IMG/VR virus record: IMGVR_UViG_3300019776_000051
Coordinates: 1 to 62,751 of that record
Length of the DNA stretch: 62,751 nucleotides
Reading direction: 5' to 3' (one strand)
Origin: a virus
The notes under the pieces were generated by a model. That model was not told the DNA's origin, ran no database searches, and saw only the letters and a list, made by a program, of their open reading frames with translations. Shown here in pieces: positions 39,874 to 49,703 of this stretch. The position numbers were made by a program, and so were the translations under genes. Within the stretch, counting starts at the first letter, position 1. Every line of letters starts with the position of its first letter.

Positions 39874-40178
39874 TTAAGTGCATATGCGTAGACGATAAGA
39901 ATCGTCCAAGTAAAGTGCCTCCACATAAGTGGGTTAAGGAGGGACAAGAGTACACCGTGATATTTACATTGGTGGTTCTCCCACAGAAAACTTTAGCTGT
40001 TCAGTTGGATGAGATTGACCTTGATGAAAGTTGTATGCCATACTCTTTCTTCTTAGCCAATAGGTTTGCTTTCAGTAAAGAAGACATAGGCAAGTTGGTT
40101 GACTTTATTGAAGAGTGTACGCACGTAAACCTTTCTATTAAAGAGTTAATGAAGCAGACACAAACGATAGAGCAATGA
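39870..40178 (+). CDS. Hypothetical phage early protein (102 aa)
   Basis: Product MIKCICVDDKNRPSKVPPHK, then WVKEGQEYTVI and a C-terminal FFLANRFAFSKEDIGKLVDF. The MIKCxxVDDxNRPxxxPxxKWxKxGxxY pattern recurs in Bacteroidota phages, but its role is unknown. Coupled by ATGA overlaps to both neighbours. Confidence 0.66.
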   Translation: MIKCICVDDKNRPSKVPPHKWVKEGQEYTVIFTLVVLPQKTLAVQLDEIDLDESCMPYSFFLANRFAFSKEDIGKLVDFIEECTHVNLSIKELMKQTQTIEQ

Positions 40179-40369
40179 TACTGCAGTTGAATCCAATGAT
40201 ACCCATCAAGAGATTGTCAGATGGAATGGAAGGTTATGCTTTCTTAGTCATAGACTATAGCCAAGAGCACGACCTTCTATTTACCTGTGCAATGGATGAC
40301 GGGGAGATATGGACGCTGAACAATAAGGAGATACGATTTTGTAAAAACATATCATTGGATAGAAAATGA
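40175..40369 (+). CDS. Hypothetical small beta protein (64 aa)
   Basis: Product MILQLNPMIPIKRLSDGMEG, then FLVIDYSQEHDLLFTCAMDD and a C-terminal NNKEIRFCKN. Probably an all-beta SH3-like domain. It overlaps both neighbours. Function unknown. Confidence 0.62.
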   Translation: MILQLNPMIPIKRLSDGMEGYAFLVIDYSQEHDLLFTCAMDDGEIWTLNNKEIRFCKNISLDRK

Positions 40370-40653
40370 AAGAGCAACAAGTACAAGCCAAGAAAATAAA
40401 AGAGTTGGAGGCTCAAGGATACTACGTGATTAAACTTACGATGACAAATAAGAATGGGATACCTGACTTGCTTGCCATACCACGTGACAGTGACGTAGTA
40501 TTTATTGAGGTCAAAGCAACCAACGGTAAGCTATCTAAACTGCAAGAGTATAGATTGAAAGAACTTCAAAACCACGGAGTGAAGGTGGAAGTATTCAGAG
40601 AACCTAAAACAGAAACAGATGCAAGACCGAAAAGAAATAGACGAGTTGATTGA
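40366..40653 (+). CDS. VRR-NUC domain nuclease
   Basis: This 95-aa protein has the VRR-NUC core: YYVIKLTMTNKNGIPDLLAI and VVFIEVKATNGKLSKLQEYR, giving the PDL...EVK active site and a Q motif. These proteins cut Holliday junctions or other branched DNA. The basic tail (DARPKRNRRVD) overlaps the next gene. Confidence 0.85.
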   Translation: MKEQQVQAKKIKELEAQGYYVIKLTMTNKNGIPDLLAIPRDSDVVFIEVKATNGKLSKLQEYRLKELQNHGVKVEVFREPKTETDARPKRNRRVD

Positions 40654-41131
40654 TATTATCAAGAATGTTATGGGGGTGGATATAACTAAGAAAACAAATG
40701 AACGTGCATATGTAGATGGTCGATTTATCTTTGCAAAAATACTAACTGACAGAGGGTATGGCATAAGCTATTTAGGTAGGCATATTAAAAAACACCACTC
40801 AAGTATCATTCATTACAGGGATTCAGCCAATGATTTATTGGAAACTAATGAATTATTTGCTGAGAAATACTTTATTTGTAAGGACAAGTTTATGTCTGAT
40901 AAGGGGGATTTAGTCCAAATATCAAACAAGGAGCAGTTGCTTAATCAAATAGATGCATTAATTTTGGATAGGAACACGCTATTAGCAGAGGTTCAAAAGC
41001 ATAGAAGACTGAGAAATATAATCGAGTTCATAGACAGTCGGACACCAAGGGGTAAAGAGTCTTTCGTGCTTAGACAAATTAACTTAATGTTTAACGGACT
41101 AACCGACTATGGACAAGAACTTGAATGGTGA
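40619..41131 (+). CDS. DnaA domain IV-like DNA-binding protein 2
   Basis: Residues 10-65 of this 170-aa protein (IIKNVMGVDITKKTNERAYV, DGRFIFAKILTDRGYGISYLG, KHHSSIIHYRD) repeat the DnaA domain IV plan of the 32086 gene, with an HHSSIIHY signature. The remaining 100 residues are coiled coil and helices (LLNQIDALILDRNTLLAEVQ), possibly for dimerisation. It starts inside the VRR-NUC gene. Confidence 0.72.
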   Translation: MQDRKEIDELIDIIKNVMGVDITKKTNERAYVDGRFIFAKILTDRGYGISYLGRHIKKHHSSIIHYRDSANDLLETNELFAEKYFICKDKFMSDKGDLVQISNKEQLLNQIDALILDRNTLLAEVQKHRRLRNIIEFIDSRTPRGKESFVLRQINLMFNGLTDYGQELEW

Positions 41132-41303
41132 GAACGCTCGGGCAGAGCGTATAGCCTTTAGAATTAATGAGCATCATTTGCTCTTAGCAAACATCTACGA
41201 AAACCTTGTGGACAGGGAATTTGTCCCCGCAGAAAAAGACATAAGGAATCTTATCGTAGACCTTCGATTAATATTAAAATCATTAGAAGACGATGACTTT
41301 TGA
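41109..41303 (+). CDS. Hypothetical small helical protein (64 aa)
   Basis: Product MDKNLNGENARAERIAFRIN, then HHLLLANIYENLVDREFVPA and LIVDLRLILKSLEDDDF. Helical with an acidic end. Overlaps both neighbours. No family recognised. Confidence 0.55.
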   Translation: MDKNLNGENARAERIAFRINEHHLLLANIYENLVDREFVPAEKDIRNLIVDLRLILKSLEDDDF

Positions 41304-41706
41304 AACAGAAGTGGACTTAATCAGAGAGAAGAAAGCAATTGAATTATTTGTTAGCATCTTCGGTGGTTCATACAAGAAACTCGACCCACACGACATTGAC
41401 TATAAAGTATTTGATAAGGATAAGAACCTTATCGCTTATGCAGAGGTGAAGGGTCGTATCAGAAATATGAAGACAGCATATCCGCTGCCGCTATCTGCAA
41501 AGAAATTAGTTAAGCTCATAGACAAACGCATAACGCCTGTACTTATATGGGCGTGTGACGATGGTATCATCTATGGTAAAGCCAACAAACTACAGGGAGA
41601 AATCAAATGGGGAGGTCGCCCTCCCCGTGATGGTTCTTTTAATGATGCTGAGATGATGGTCTATTACGATAAGCAAAAGGAACTCAAGTACGTCAGGTAT
41701 GTTTAA
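41293..41706 (+). CDS. PD-(D/E)XK nuclease-like protein, last early gene
   Basis: This 137-aa protein has DIDYKVFDKDKNLIAYAEVKGR, an Asp and Glu-x-Lys core of PD-(D/E)XK fold, in a small alpha/beta domain. It could be a Holliday junction or repair endonuclease. Its stop meets the stop of the convergent giant gene with no spacer, so transcripts from the two sides must overlap. Confidence 0.65.
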   Translation: MTFETEVDLIREKKAIELFVSIFGGSYKKLDPHDIDYKVFDKDKNLIAYAEVKGRIRNMKTAYPLPLSAKKLVKLIDKRITPVLIWACDDGIIYGKANKLQGEIKWGGRPPRDGSFNDAEMMVYYDKQKELKYVRYV

Positions 41707-44700
41707 TTACTGACCGAACTTATCAGACCCAAATCCATCTTTGCTTTTCTTTTTAGTTGTCCCTCCAAATCCTTCTGAGCCAAATCCTCCCTTGCTTTTC
41801 TTAGGCTTAGGAGTATATTGATACATCTCATCTTTCATTGCTCTCTCTAAGCTATCAGCCGACTTCTTAAGTGCTCTTTTTGCTTGTTGCTCATCGTAGT
41901 CAGGAGCATCGGGACCAAATGTTTTATTCCAAAGTTCAGGGTCATAGCGTTTCATATCTTCACTATTCTCATAACCTTGTAACTTCTCAGCCTTTGCCTT
42001 CTTCTTGTCGCCTGCATTTTTCTCTGCATTCTCAAGGTCTTTGTATATGTCTTTCATTACAGCCTTACGAACGTCTTTATATAATGGAACAAGACCTGCG
42101 TTACCTAATACTTCTAAAGGAATACGAACATTAAGTTCTTTCTTTCTTCTTTCTTTAGCTTCTTCTTTCTTCTTCTCAGGCTCTAATGCTTTTCTTACAA
42201 TGAAGTCAGCAGTCTTAAGTGATGGACCAAATGCTCCACCCATATTCAACAAGAAGTCAGATAAATCTCTTTGCTTTCCTTTTCTTTCAGGAGGAACGAT
42301 AGAGTATTGAATCGCATCTTTGTACGGGTCGTACTCTCCTTCTCTCAAGAAGTCAAGATAATTTTCATTAGCACGCTCCAATCCGTAGTTCACCATCATC
42401 TTAGTGGCATTACCAAAGTCTCTGCCAAATACCATTGATGTTAATGCAGAGGTAAGTGACTGACCAAGTTTTTGCAAGAATGATTTTTCAGTTTCTTCTT
42501 CGTCATCGTCAAAGAATAATCCCATAAGACCTGTGCCCAACATTTGAGTAAGCAATGAGTAAACCACCATACGTGTGGTAACACCGCCAAGCAATGCTGC
42601 TCCTTGCTTTTTTGTTAATGAGCCATTACCCATAGCTGCCATTATACCGGTACGTGCAGTCACGTATTCAAATATCAAGAAGCGTGTCATAAAGTTGTTG
42701 AAGTTATTGAACGCTCTAAGTGTAGCACTCTGATTAGGCTTAACAGTTCCTTTAAGGATTCCCATAAATGCGTTGTCAGTAGCACCTGTCATTACAGACC
42801 TTTCGTCTGCAAGAGTTTTAGCTTTCTCAATTGCTTCTTTATTGTCAGACATATACTTCTCATCATTCGCTGCAATCTTATCGAAGTCTACATCTTTACC
42901 TGCGACATTTTTAAATTCATTAGCGAATGAACCAAACCACATTGGTCTCATTATAATTTTATCCGGAGTAGAAATCAAAGCATCTGCAGATAACTCAACC
43001 AAGTTAGCGTACTTCTTTCCTGATAGATTATAAATCTGCTGAATCTTATTGGCTACAACATTCTTAGACTTACCTCCTTTGATACCACCTGCTTGTTGTA
43101 AGATTGATGTATCAATCAATTTACCTGCTAATGTATCTGTAGGGAATATTCTATTTGTTTGTTTGCTGTTTACATTCTCCATTACAAGAGGAGCATCAGT
43201 AGACATAATAACATCTCTATAATTGTATCCTGTTGTAAATGCTTTAGGGTCAGTGATAAGTGCAAAGCCAATGTTTGAACTTAACTCTGAAATAAATCTT
43301 CCGGTACCCGCAAGAATAGCACGGTAGCCCTGCTTGTTAATGTAATCAATTACATCGTCAGCAATTGACGTAGTAACATAAGAATTGGTAAGGAGATTCT
43401 CAATAGACTCCTCAAGAGCAACGTTGATAGCGTTGATAATATCTCTCTTTTCTTTAGGTATTCTTCCTTCATCTTCTAAATTAGCAACAGCTTGATTGAT
43501 TGTCTTACGTGCTGTACGAATTGGTTCAGTCAAGTTATAATCCATTAATACAAACTTAGCACCACGCTGAGCACTTGCGAATACATCGAAGTTCAATGGA
43601 GACACCTTACCTGTACGAGCAATCAAAGACTTAGCCTTTGTTGATGGTCTCATTGAGTCGTTATACTCAGTGATAAATGCACTGCCTGAAGTTAAGTCGT
43701 TAGGTTGATGCTCGTGTAATACGTTCAAGTGAACATAGTTGTTCAATGGATTAATCCTGTCGCCACGAATGATAGCTGCTGTGTACTCAGCCTTCTCTCT
43801 AAGTGACTCGTTAACACCACGAATATCATTGATGGCATCTTTCTCTGCCTGATTGAATGACTTGTATAACTTCTCGTTGTCAATGTTGCCATCAGCATCA
43901 GCATATGTATCAAGAATATCTTGTAACATCTGAGCGTCACGCTCTCCAAACTGAGACTTGCCGGCATCAATATGCTTGATGGTTGCTCTTAAGTAATCGC
44001 CTGCAGGATTTACTTGCTTGTTATCCTTATTTGAGTCATACTCAAGTTGAATCATATAGGTCATCATCTTAAACTTAGACATTAACGTTTTGTTTGGGTC
44101 AAGTTTAAATGACTTAGCAACTTTCTCTTCTGCCTTCTCTAAAATGTTTTGAACCTTCTTAAGTTCTGCACTGAACATTGCTTCTCCCTCGGCAGCCTTA
44201 TTAAATACTGCGTTGAATATATCCTTTGTTTTAAAGTCTCCAAATAGTTGGTCAACATTGAACAATGGGTTTCTTCTAATCATCTCAACGATAGCTCCCT
44301 TCTTTGTAACCAAAGACTTTAATCTTGAATAAATACCTGTGAACTTAGCAACCTTCGCATTCTTAATTGATGAGGTTAACACCTTTCCGTTGTTGATTGC
44401 GTTCATCTTCTCAACCATTAGTTGAGCATAGTGAGGCAAGTAGTTATTGTTAATGTTATCAATAACCTTAAGCAAGTTCTTTAACTCTGTATTGGTTAAT
44501 CCTTTAACCGCATCTGTCTTAATTAATCGAGCAATTTCTTTTGCTAAATCTCTTTCATCTTTGCTTGGTAATTCATTCCCGTCAACTTGAGATGCTTTAA
44601 CTACAGAAATCAATTCGTCTTTTTCTTGTTGAGCTTCTTCTTCTGTAAGCTCAGACTCTTCAACCTGAGGAGCGATGTCCTCTTTGTATTTACGCATTGT

Positions 44701-47700
44701 CTCAGCTTCCTTATCGTCAATCTCTTTCTCATCAAGCATCTTCTTCACAGACGCTGCGTAGTCTAACTTATCATCCTTGAATACTTTGTTCTCAGACTTG
44801 GCAAGTCTCTCTGCTAACTCATCTGATAATGACTGCTCTGTATCAACTGCATTCAAAATATCTTGAACTTCTTTTGTAACCTGAGCTTTATCATCAAGCG
44901 TAAGTACAGCTTGTCTTGCACCAAACATATCAACCAATTCTAAGTAACGTTCAAGATACTCGTTTGGAATAAGTGTTGGGTTCATCGAGAACAACCTTTG
45001 TAATGGACCAACTAAACCATCAGCTATACCAATTTTGGTAACGATATTCTTCTTGGCTGCTTTAAGTTTGCTCTTAGCTACGTCAATCTTGTTGGCATAT
45101 TCTGCGTTAGCAAATACCTTAGCCATATAGTCAACAAAGTTGGATACCGAAACCTCGTTAAGCATATTCACCTTACCAAATCGTGATACGATATTAGCTG
45201 CTTGAACTGCTGTAATCTTCCCGGTAGAAGCCATCTCTCTAATCTCTTTCGCTAAATCTTTAGCGGCATCTCTTGATAGGTCTCTGATTCTTTTGATGAC
45301 AAGCATCTTCTCCTCTCTCGAGATGTTTGTAATATCTTTTAATGAGCCAAGCACACGACCAATGGATACAGCACGCTTAGGTCCTGCTCCCATTTTGGTT
45401 CTTGCTTCACGCTCCATAATCTTTTTCTGTGAGTCATTGGAATTTTTGTACACCTCTGCATTACGAACCAATGTATCTACGTTAGATACAATCTTAGATT
45501 CAGCAATTCCTCTTTGCTTTTGACGAGCAATCATTGCATCAACCTTAGTCATAAGAGCGTCATACTCTCCTTGAATAGGAGCAATCTGAGAAACAGAGTT
45601 AATGCCATTGATAATGTCACGGCTGTTTACGTTGTTATCTTTAGCGACTCTCTTGATGGCTTCTTGCAATGCAACTCCCGCATCAACCAATGCTTTCACA
45701 GCTTGGATGATAGCTTTCATTACAGGAAGTGCAATGTTCACCCCAAGGTTTTCTTTCTCAAACTTCTCAATATCTTTAAGGGCTTGAGCAAGAGCACCTG
45801 ACGCCTTCTTTAAAGTCGTCTCATCATTAGGGTCTAATGCAAGTAATTCATCAAGTACGCCTTCAATATCTTCTGTAACCGCTTCAACTGTAGGCTCAAC
45901 TTTAGCTTTAGCCTTAGCTTTTTTAGCCTCCGCTTTAGCTTTATCTTTTGCCTTTTTCTTAGCAGCTTTATCAAATTCTTTCTTTTGGATTTTATTATAG
46001 CTATCAGCAATAGCTTTCTTAGCATCACCCAATGTTTCATAGCCATCCAAGTTAAGCTCACTTCCATCAACATCTTCTGCTGTGAAATAGAATATCTTAT
46101 CCTCGTCAGTTATCTTAGTGATAGTTCCTATTGGGTCTCCGTCAGGGTTTGTAGCTTCAATAGTAACAGATGAAAGATACGTGCTTGTTCTTCCGCTATC
46201 AGTTTCTCTCTCGTCTTCTTCATAGAACAAAGCATTATCTCTTGTAAAAGCCGGAGTCTTTACATCAGCTATTGTTATAGGCTCGAAGACTTCCTCTTCT
46301 TCTACAACAACTTCTTCCTCTACAGGGGCAGCAACTTCTTCTGCTACTACATCCCCCTTGTCATTGACATCAATTGCATAGAACTCTTCAGGAAGTAATC
46401 CAATCTTTTGGTCAGCAAAAGACATCTCTTCGTAAATCTTTTGTACCACATCCTGAGCTTCTTGCTCCTTGCCTTCGCTACGTAATTTACGTGCTTCGTC
46501 TCTAAGTGCTTCGATTCTGTCGTTAACACCTGAGAAGTTTACATATGAATTTTGACCACGAGTTTCAGTAGTCATAGCTTTACGTGCTTCAGGAGAGAAC
46601 ATACGTGCGTGTACATTCCAAGCATTCTCTTCTCCCTTAGGACCAAACGAGTTACCTAACTCAGCGTGTCCAAAGAAGTCGTGGATAGCACGGAACAAGT
46701 CATTAACGAGCATTGGTTGGTCGTTAACGTCTGTAAATTCTGTAGTTGCAAGTAATGGATTCTCTCTTCTTTGCTTATCAGTAATAGCCTTTTCTCCAAA
46801 TCCTGATTCAGTTGAGAATATTTTGATACGCTTATTGTTTCTCAAGTCATCAATCATCTCTTGAGAGTTAGCGTATGGCTCTTCGTTATTAATTTCTACA
46901 ACGTAGCCTGCGTCTAAGAACGCTTTGTATTGGTCTATTGTTTCTTTAGCCAATGCCGCATAAGCAGCTTTAACTTTAGGATTATTAGGGTTGTTCTTCA
47001 TCGCCTTAAATGCGTCAGCTATACGCTTAGCATTAGCTTCATCGAACTTTCTTGTGCCCTTATATTCAGGTCTTACTTTCTTGAAAACTCTTTTGTAATA
47101 TCTATCTGCAATTTCTGAAACTGCCTTGAGGGGCTCATTGAAGAGTCTGTTGCCTGAGGTTGGTTTCTTTGGTTCGACTCCTGCGTATTCTTCAGGGGTT
47201 GTTCCTTGGAACTCTGCATCCCTTTGGATTGACTGCTCAATGGTCGCACCGATACCTTCCCCACGCTGCTGTGGTCCGGTCCCTTGGCTCTTAATTCTTC
47301 TAATAATTTCTTTCCTCTTTCCTTTGTCGACATACCTTGATTCGGTTGGCTTGTATTGCTGTTGTTCATAATTTATATTATTTTCGTCTAATAGTTCTGC
47401 AAATCTACCCATTTTTTCTTGAAGTTGCTCATCTGCAAAGTCAAAAACATCAGTAAATGTAACAACACCATCAGTTTCATTAATGCTAAAATTAGATATG
47501 CCGGCTTGCTTAAGAGCCTTCATAGCACTGTCAACATTGTCTACTTTAAATCTATACTCATTGGCGTTATGTGTCTCGTCACCTTCGTTCACATACTTAG
47601 CAGCAATACTTGCTTCCTGAACCTCAGGTGCAATTGTTGCAGCCATTGCAGCAAACTCTTCAGCCTGCTCTAATGTGGCGTCATCAAAAGTAATTTGGTT

Positions 47701-49683
47701 GGAAATCTCAACGAAGTCATCTCCTTGCTCATTCTTAAAACCACCAATAACATCATCCACTTTCATACCTCCTAAACCAAGTTGCGTAGCAAGGTCGCCA
47801 AGACGTTGCTTGTATTCTTGGTAGGCAGGTGCCTGTCTAAGCTGTTCTGCTTCTTGTACAGTTTCTATTCTTGTATTAAAAAATGGAGCGACATTAACTC
47901 GTGTCTTTGAAGACACTACTTCTTGCGTGCCCTCAGGCGTGATGGTTTCTTCGGTCCCTGTGGTAGCGACTTGACGTCCTTGGTCTCCTTCGACCACTTG
48001 CTGCAATCCCATTTCGGGTTGTTCTGTGCGTAGCAAGCCTTCATCTGTTGCTTGTTCTTGAATGGCATCTTGTTCCGATTTTATAGTTTCTGTTACAGCT
48101 TCTTCTTGTAGCTGATTCTCTTGAATATTTTTAATCTGAGCACGAATGGCTGCAGCTTTATCTTTACCGGTTTGAGTTGTATTCCCTTCTAACTTTTTCA
48201 AGTCTTTCTCCAACTCAGTAATAGCATTAAGGCTTGGTTCGTTTAAGTCAGGGTTACCTTGCTTTACTTGCTCTTTAATAGAGTGCGTAACAATCTTGTC
48301 TTGTATTTTAAATTGACGACCCTCATAGTCATTCTTAATCTCAATCTTGGTTTTAGCCAAGTCAACAGGGTCCATCGTGTCAATTATCTCATCAACTTGC
48401 TGAGCAGAAACCTTCTCTCCATTAACACTGTAAGATGGCTTAGCTAATCTTGCTTGAATGGTAGAACGAATACCACCCGGCAATTCAGCAATACCTTCAA
48501 GTGCAATCTCTGATACATCCATCTCCTGACCAATAGCACCTCTTGCTGCAGCTTCTCCAAAAGAACCGGCAGCTCCTTCAATAGCAGCACCTGCACCTAT
48601 TGCTTTTGTTACTGCACTTTTACTAACCGCTCCGGTTGCTGACTTAGCAGCAGACTTTCCAATAATTTTTGCACCAACACCCGATGCAAGTTTTCCTGTA
48701 AATGCATCAACGGTACCAATAATAGCTCCTCTTGCGATGGCTCTATTTCTTATGTTATTTAATTTTTCAGGGTTCTCAAGGATAGCTTTTACATTATCCT
48801 TTGTCATTTCTTTCCCCTTTAATTCTTCTTGAAGTAACTCTCCAAATGTGGTACCCATCTCAACCACACTGCTTGCTAAACCAAATGCATAAGGAACAGA
48901 AGCAAGTGCTCCTGCTGCAGCTCCCGGTATTGCTCCAACTCCTCCTGCTAATGCACCTGTACCTGCACCATACGCAGTACCTGTACCAACGGCTGCTGCA
49001 CCTGCTGTTAATGCATCAGTGTTTGTAGCCATTGTAGTTAATGAACTTGTAATAAGTTCAGGGATAACTGTTGGATTTTTAGCAAGTCCTTTAATTACTC
49101 CCCAAAAACCTTTCCCCTCACTTTCATAAGTATTTTGATAGTCCTGCATTTCTTTGCTTGGACCTATAGCTTGAGCTTGTTTATTTGCAGTAATGAACTT
49201 TTGAACTTGGTCCATTGTAGGCTTTGTGCCTTGTAATAATAACTTGTCAGCTTCTTCTGCAGACTTAGCTCGTCTGTATCCGGATGCAACACCACGTGCC
49301 ATATCATCCACGAAATCACCTATACCAATAGGCACAATATTATCAAGTCCCCTTAGTACATTACCAAAGGCACCCGTAAAATAATCTTCTTCTTCAACAA
49401 CTTCAGGCTTCTTTTGAGATGCCGATAAACCAACTGCCGAAGGCAATGCCGTATCGACTTTTTTTTTAGAAGGAGTTCCTACTGAAAACTCAGGGAACTT
49501 CGCAAACAATTCATCTTCTGTAGTGTATTTACCGCTATTAGAAGTTGCTACGAAATCCTTTAACACGTTAACGTCATATCCTTTTAACTCAGGAAACTTA
49601 GATAATAATGTCGCTTCGTCAGTATATTTACCGCTATTAGAAGTGGCTACAAAATCTTTTAACGCTTGTCTTAAATCCGGCAT
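41707..49683 (-). CDS. Giant virion/ejection protein (2658 aa)
   Basis: The N-terminus is two near-identical repeats (LKDFVATSNSGKYT). Residues about 200-420 are Ala/Gly-rich and membrane-like (GAGTGALAGGVGAIPGAAAG). Near residues 1000-1045 is a compact domain with HDFFGH and ETRGQNSYVN, conserved-looking but of unknown activity. Residues 1230-1900 are long Lys/Glu coiled coils (KKKAKDKAKAEAKKAKAKAK). The C-terminus has further hydrophobic and basic parts. It follows the tail genes, as do the DNA-ejection proteins of podoviruses. A 16-bp palindrome copy lies at 47901-47916. Confidence 0.75.
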   Translation of the reverse strand: MPDLRQALKDFVATSNSGKYTDEATLLSKFPELKGYDVNVLKDFVATSNSGKYTTEDELFAKFPEFSVGTPSKKKVDTALPSAVGLSASQKKPEVVEEEDYFTGAFGNVLRGLDNIVPIGIGDFVDDMARGVASGYRRAKSAEEADKLLLQGTKPTMDQVQKFITANKQAQAIGPSKEMQDYQNTYESEGKGFWGVIKGLAKNPTVIPELITSSLTTMATNTDALTAGAAAVGTGTAYGAGTGALAGGVGAIPGAAAGALASVPYAFGLASSVVEMGTTFGELLQEELKGKEMTKDNVKAILENPEKLNNIRNRAIARGAIIGTVDAFTGKLASGVGAKIIGKSAAKSATGAVSKSAVTKAIGAGAAIEGAAGSFGEAAARGAIGQEMDVSEIALEGIAELPGGIRSTIQARLAKPSYSVNGEKVSAQQVDEIIDTMDPVDLAKTKIEIKNDYEGRQFKIQDKIVTHSIKEQVKQGNPDLNEPSLNAITELEKDLKKLEGNTTQTGKDKAAAIRAQIKNIQENQLQEEAVTETIKSEQDAIQEQATDEGLLRTEQPEMGLQQVVEGDQGRQVATTGTEETITPEGTQEVVSSKTRVNVAPFFNTRIETVQEAEQLRQAPAYQEYKQRLGDLATQLGLGGMKVDDVIGGFKNEQGDDFVEISNQITFDDATLEQAEEFAAMAATIAPEVQEASIAAKYVNEGDETHNANEYRFKVDNVDSAMKALKQAGISNFSINETDGVVTFTDVFDFADEQLQEKMGRFAELLDENNINYEQQQYKPTESRYVDKGKRKEIIRRIKSQGTGPQQRGEGIGATIEQSIQRDAEFQGTTPEEYAGVEPKKPTSGNRLFNEPLKAVSEIADRYYKRVFKKVRPEYKGTRKFDEANAKRIADAFKAMKNNPNNPKVKAAYAALAKETIDQYKAFLDAGYVVEINNEEPYANSQEMIDDLRNNKRIKIFSTESGFGEKAITDKQRRENPLLATTEFTDVNDQPMLVNDLFRAIHDFFGHAELGNSFGPKGEENAWNVHARMFSPEARKAMTTETRGQNSYVNFSGVNDRIEALRDEARKLRSEGKEQEAQDVVQKIYEEMSFADQKIGLLPEEFYAIDVNDKGDVVAEEVAAPVEEEVVVEEEEVFEPITIADVKTPAFTRDNALFYEEDERETDSGRTSTYLSSVTIEATNPDGDPIGTITKITDEDKIFYFTAEDVDGSELNLDGYETLGDAKKAIADSYNKIQKKEFDKAAKKKAKDKAKAEAKKAKAKAKVEPTVEAVTEDIEGVLDELLALDPNDETTLKKASGALAQALKDIEKFEKENLGVNIALPVMKAIIQAVKALVDAGVALQEAIKRVAKDNNVNSRDIINGINSVSQIAPIQGEYDALMTKVDAMIARQKQRGIAESKIVSNVDTLVRNAEVYKNSNDSQKKIMEREARTKMGAGPKRAVSIGRVLGSLKDITNISREEKMLVIKRIRDLSRDAAKDLAKEIREMASTGKITAVQAANIVSRFGKVNMLNEVSVSNFVDYMAKVFANAEYANKIDVAKSKLKAAKKNIVTKIGIADGLVGPLQRLFSMNPTLIPNEYLERYLELVDMFGARQAVLTLDDKAQVTKEVQDILNAVDTEQSLSDELAERLAKSENKVFKDDKLDYAASVKKMLDEKEIDDKEAETMRKYKEDIAPQVEESELTEEEAQQEKDELISVVKASQVDGNELPSKDERDLAKEIARLIKTDAVKGLTNTELKNLLKVIDNINNNYLPHYAQLMVEKMNAINNGKVLTSSIKNAKVAKFTGIYSRLKSLVTKKGAIVEMIRRNPLFNVDQLFGDFKTKDIFNAVFNKAAEGEAMFSAELKKVQNILEKAEEKVAKSFKLDPNKTLMSKFKMMTYMIQLEYDSNKDNKQVNPAGDYLRATIKHIDAGKSQFGERDAQMLQDILDTYADADGNIDNEKLYKSFNQAEKDAINDIRGVNESLREKAEYTAAIIRGDRINPLNNYVHLNVLHEHQPNDLTSGSAFITEYNDSMRPSTKAKSLIARTGKVSPLNFDVFASAQRGAKFVLMDYNLTEPIRTARKTINQAVANLEDEGRIPKEKRDIINAINVALEESIENLLTNSYVTTSIADDVIDYINKQGYRAILAGTGRFISELSSNIGFALITDPKAFTTGYNYRDVIMSTDAPLVMENVNSKQTNRIFPTDTLAGKLIDTSILQQAGGIKGGKSKNVVANKIQQIYNLSGKKYANLVELSADALISTPDKIIMRPMWFGSFANEFKNVAGKDVDFDKIAANDEKYMSDNKEAIEKAKTLADERSVMTGATDNAFMGILKGTVKPNQSATLRAFNNFNNFMTRFLIFEYVTARTGIMAAMGNGSLTKKQGAALLGGVTTRMVVYSLLTQMLGTGLMGLFFDDDEEETEKSFLQKLGQSLTSALTSMVFGRDFGNATKMMVNYGLERANENYLDFLREGEYDPYKDAIQYSIVPPERKGKQRDLSDFLLNMGGAFGPSLKTADFIVRKALEPEKKKEEAKERRKKELNVRIPLEVLGNAGLVPLYKDVRKAVMKDIYKDLENAEKNAGDKKKAKAEKLQGYENSEDMKRYDPELWNKTFGPDAPDYDEQQAKRALKKSADSLERAMKDEMYQYTPKPKKSKGGFGSEGFGGTTKKKSKDGFGSDKFGQ
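47901..47916. repeat. 16-bp palindrome copy 9, inside the giant protein gene
   Basis: GTGTCTTTGAAGACAC, translated as part of EVVSSKTRV, the same SSKT frame as copy 2. Confidence 0.9.
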
Positions 49684-49703
49684 AATTATTTTTTTTACTT
49701 GTT

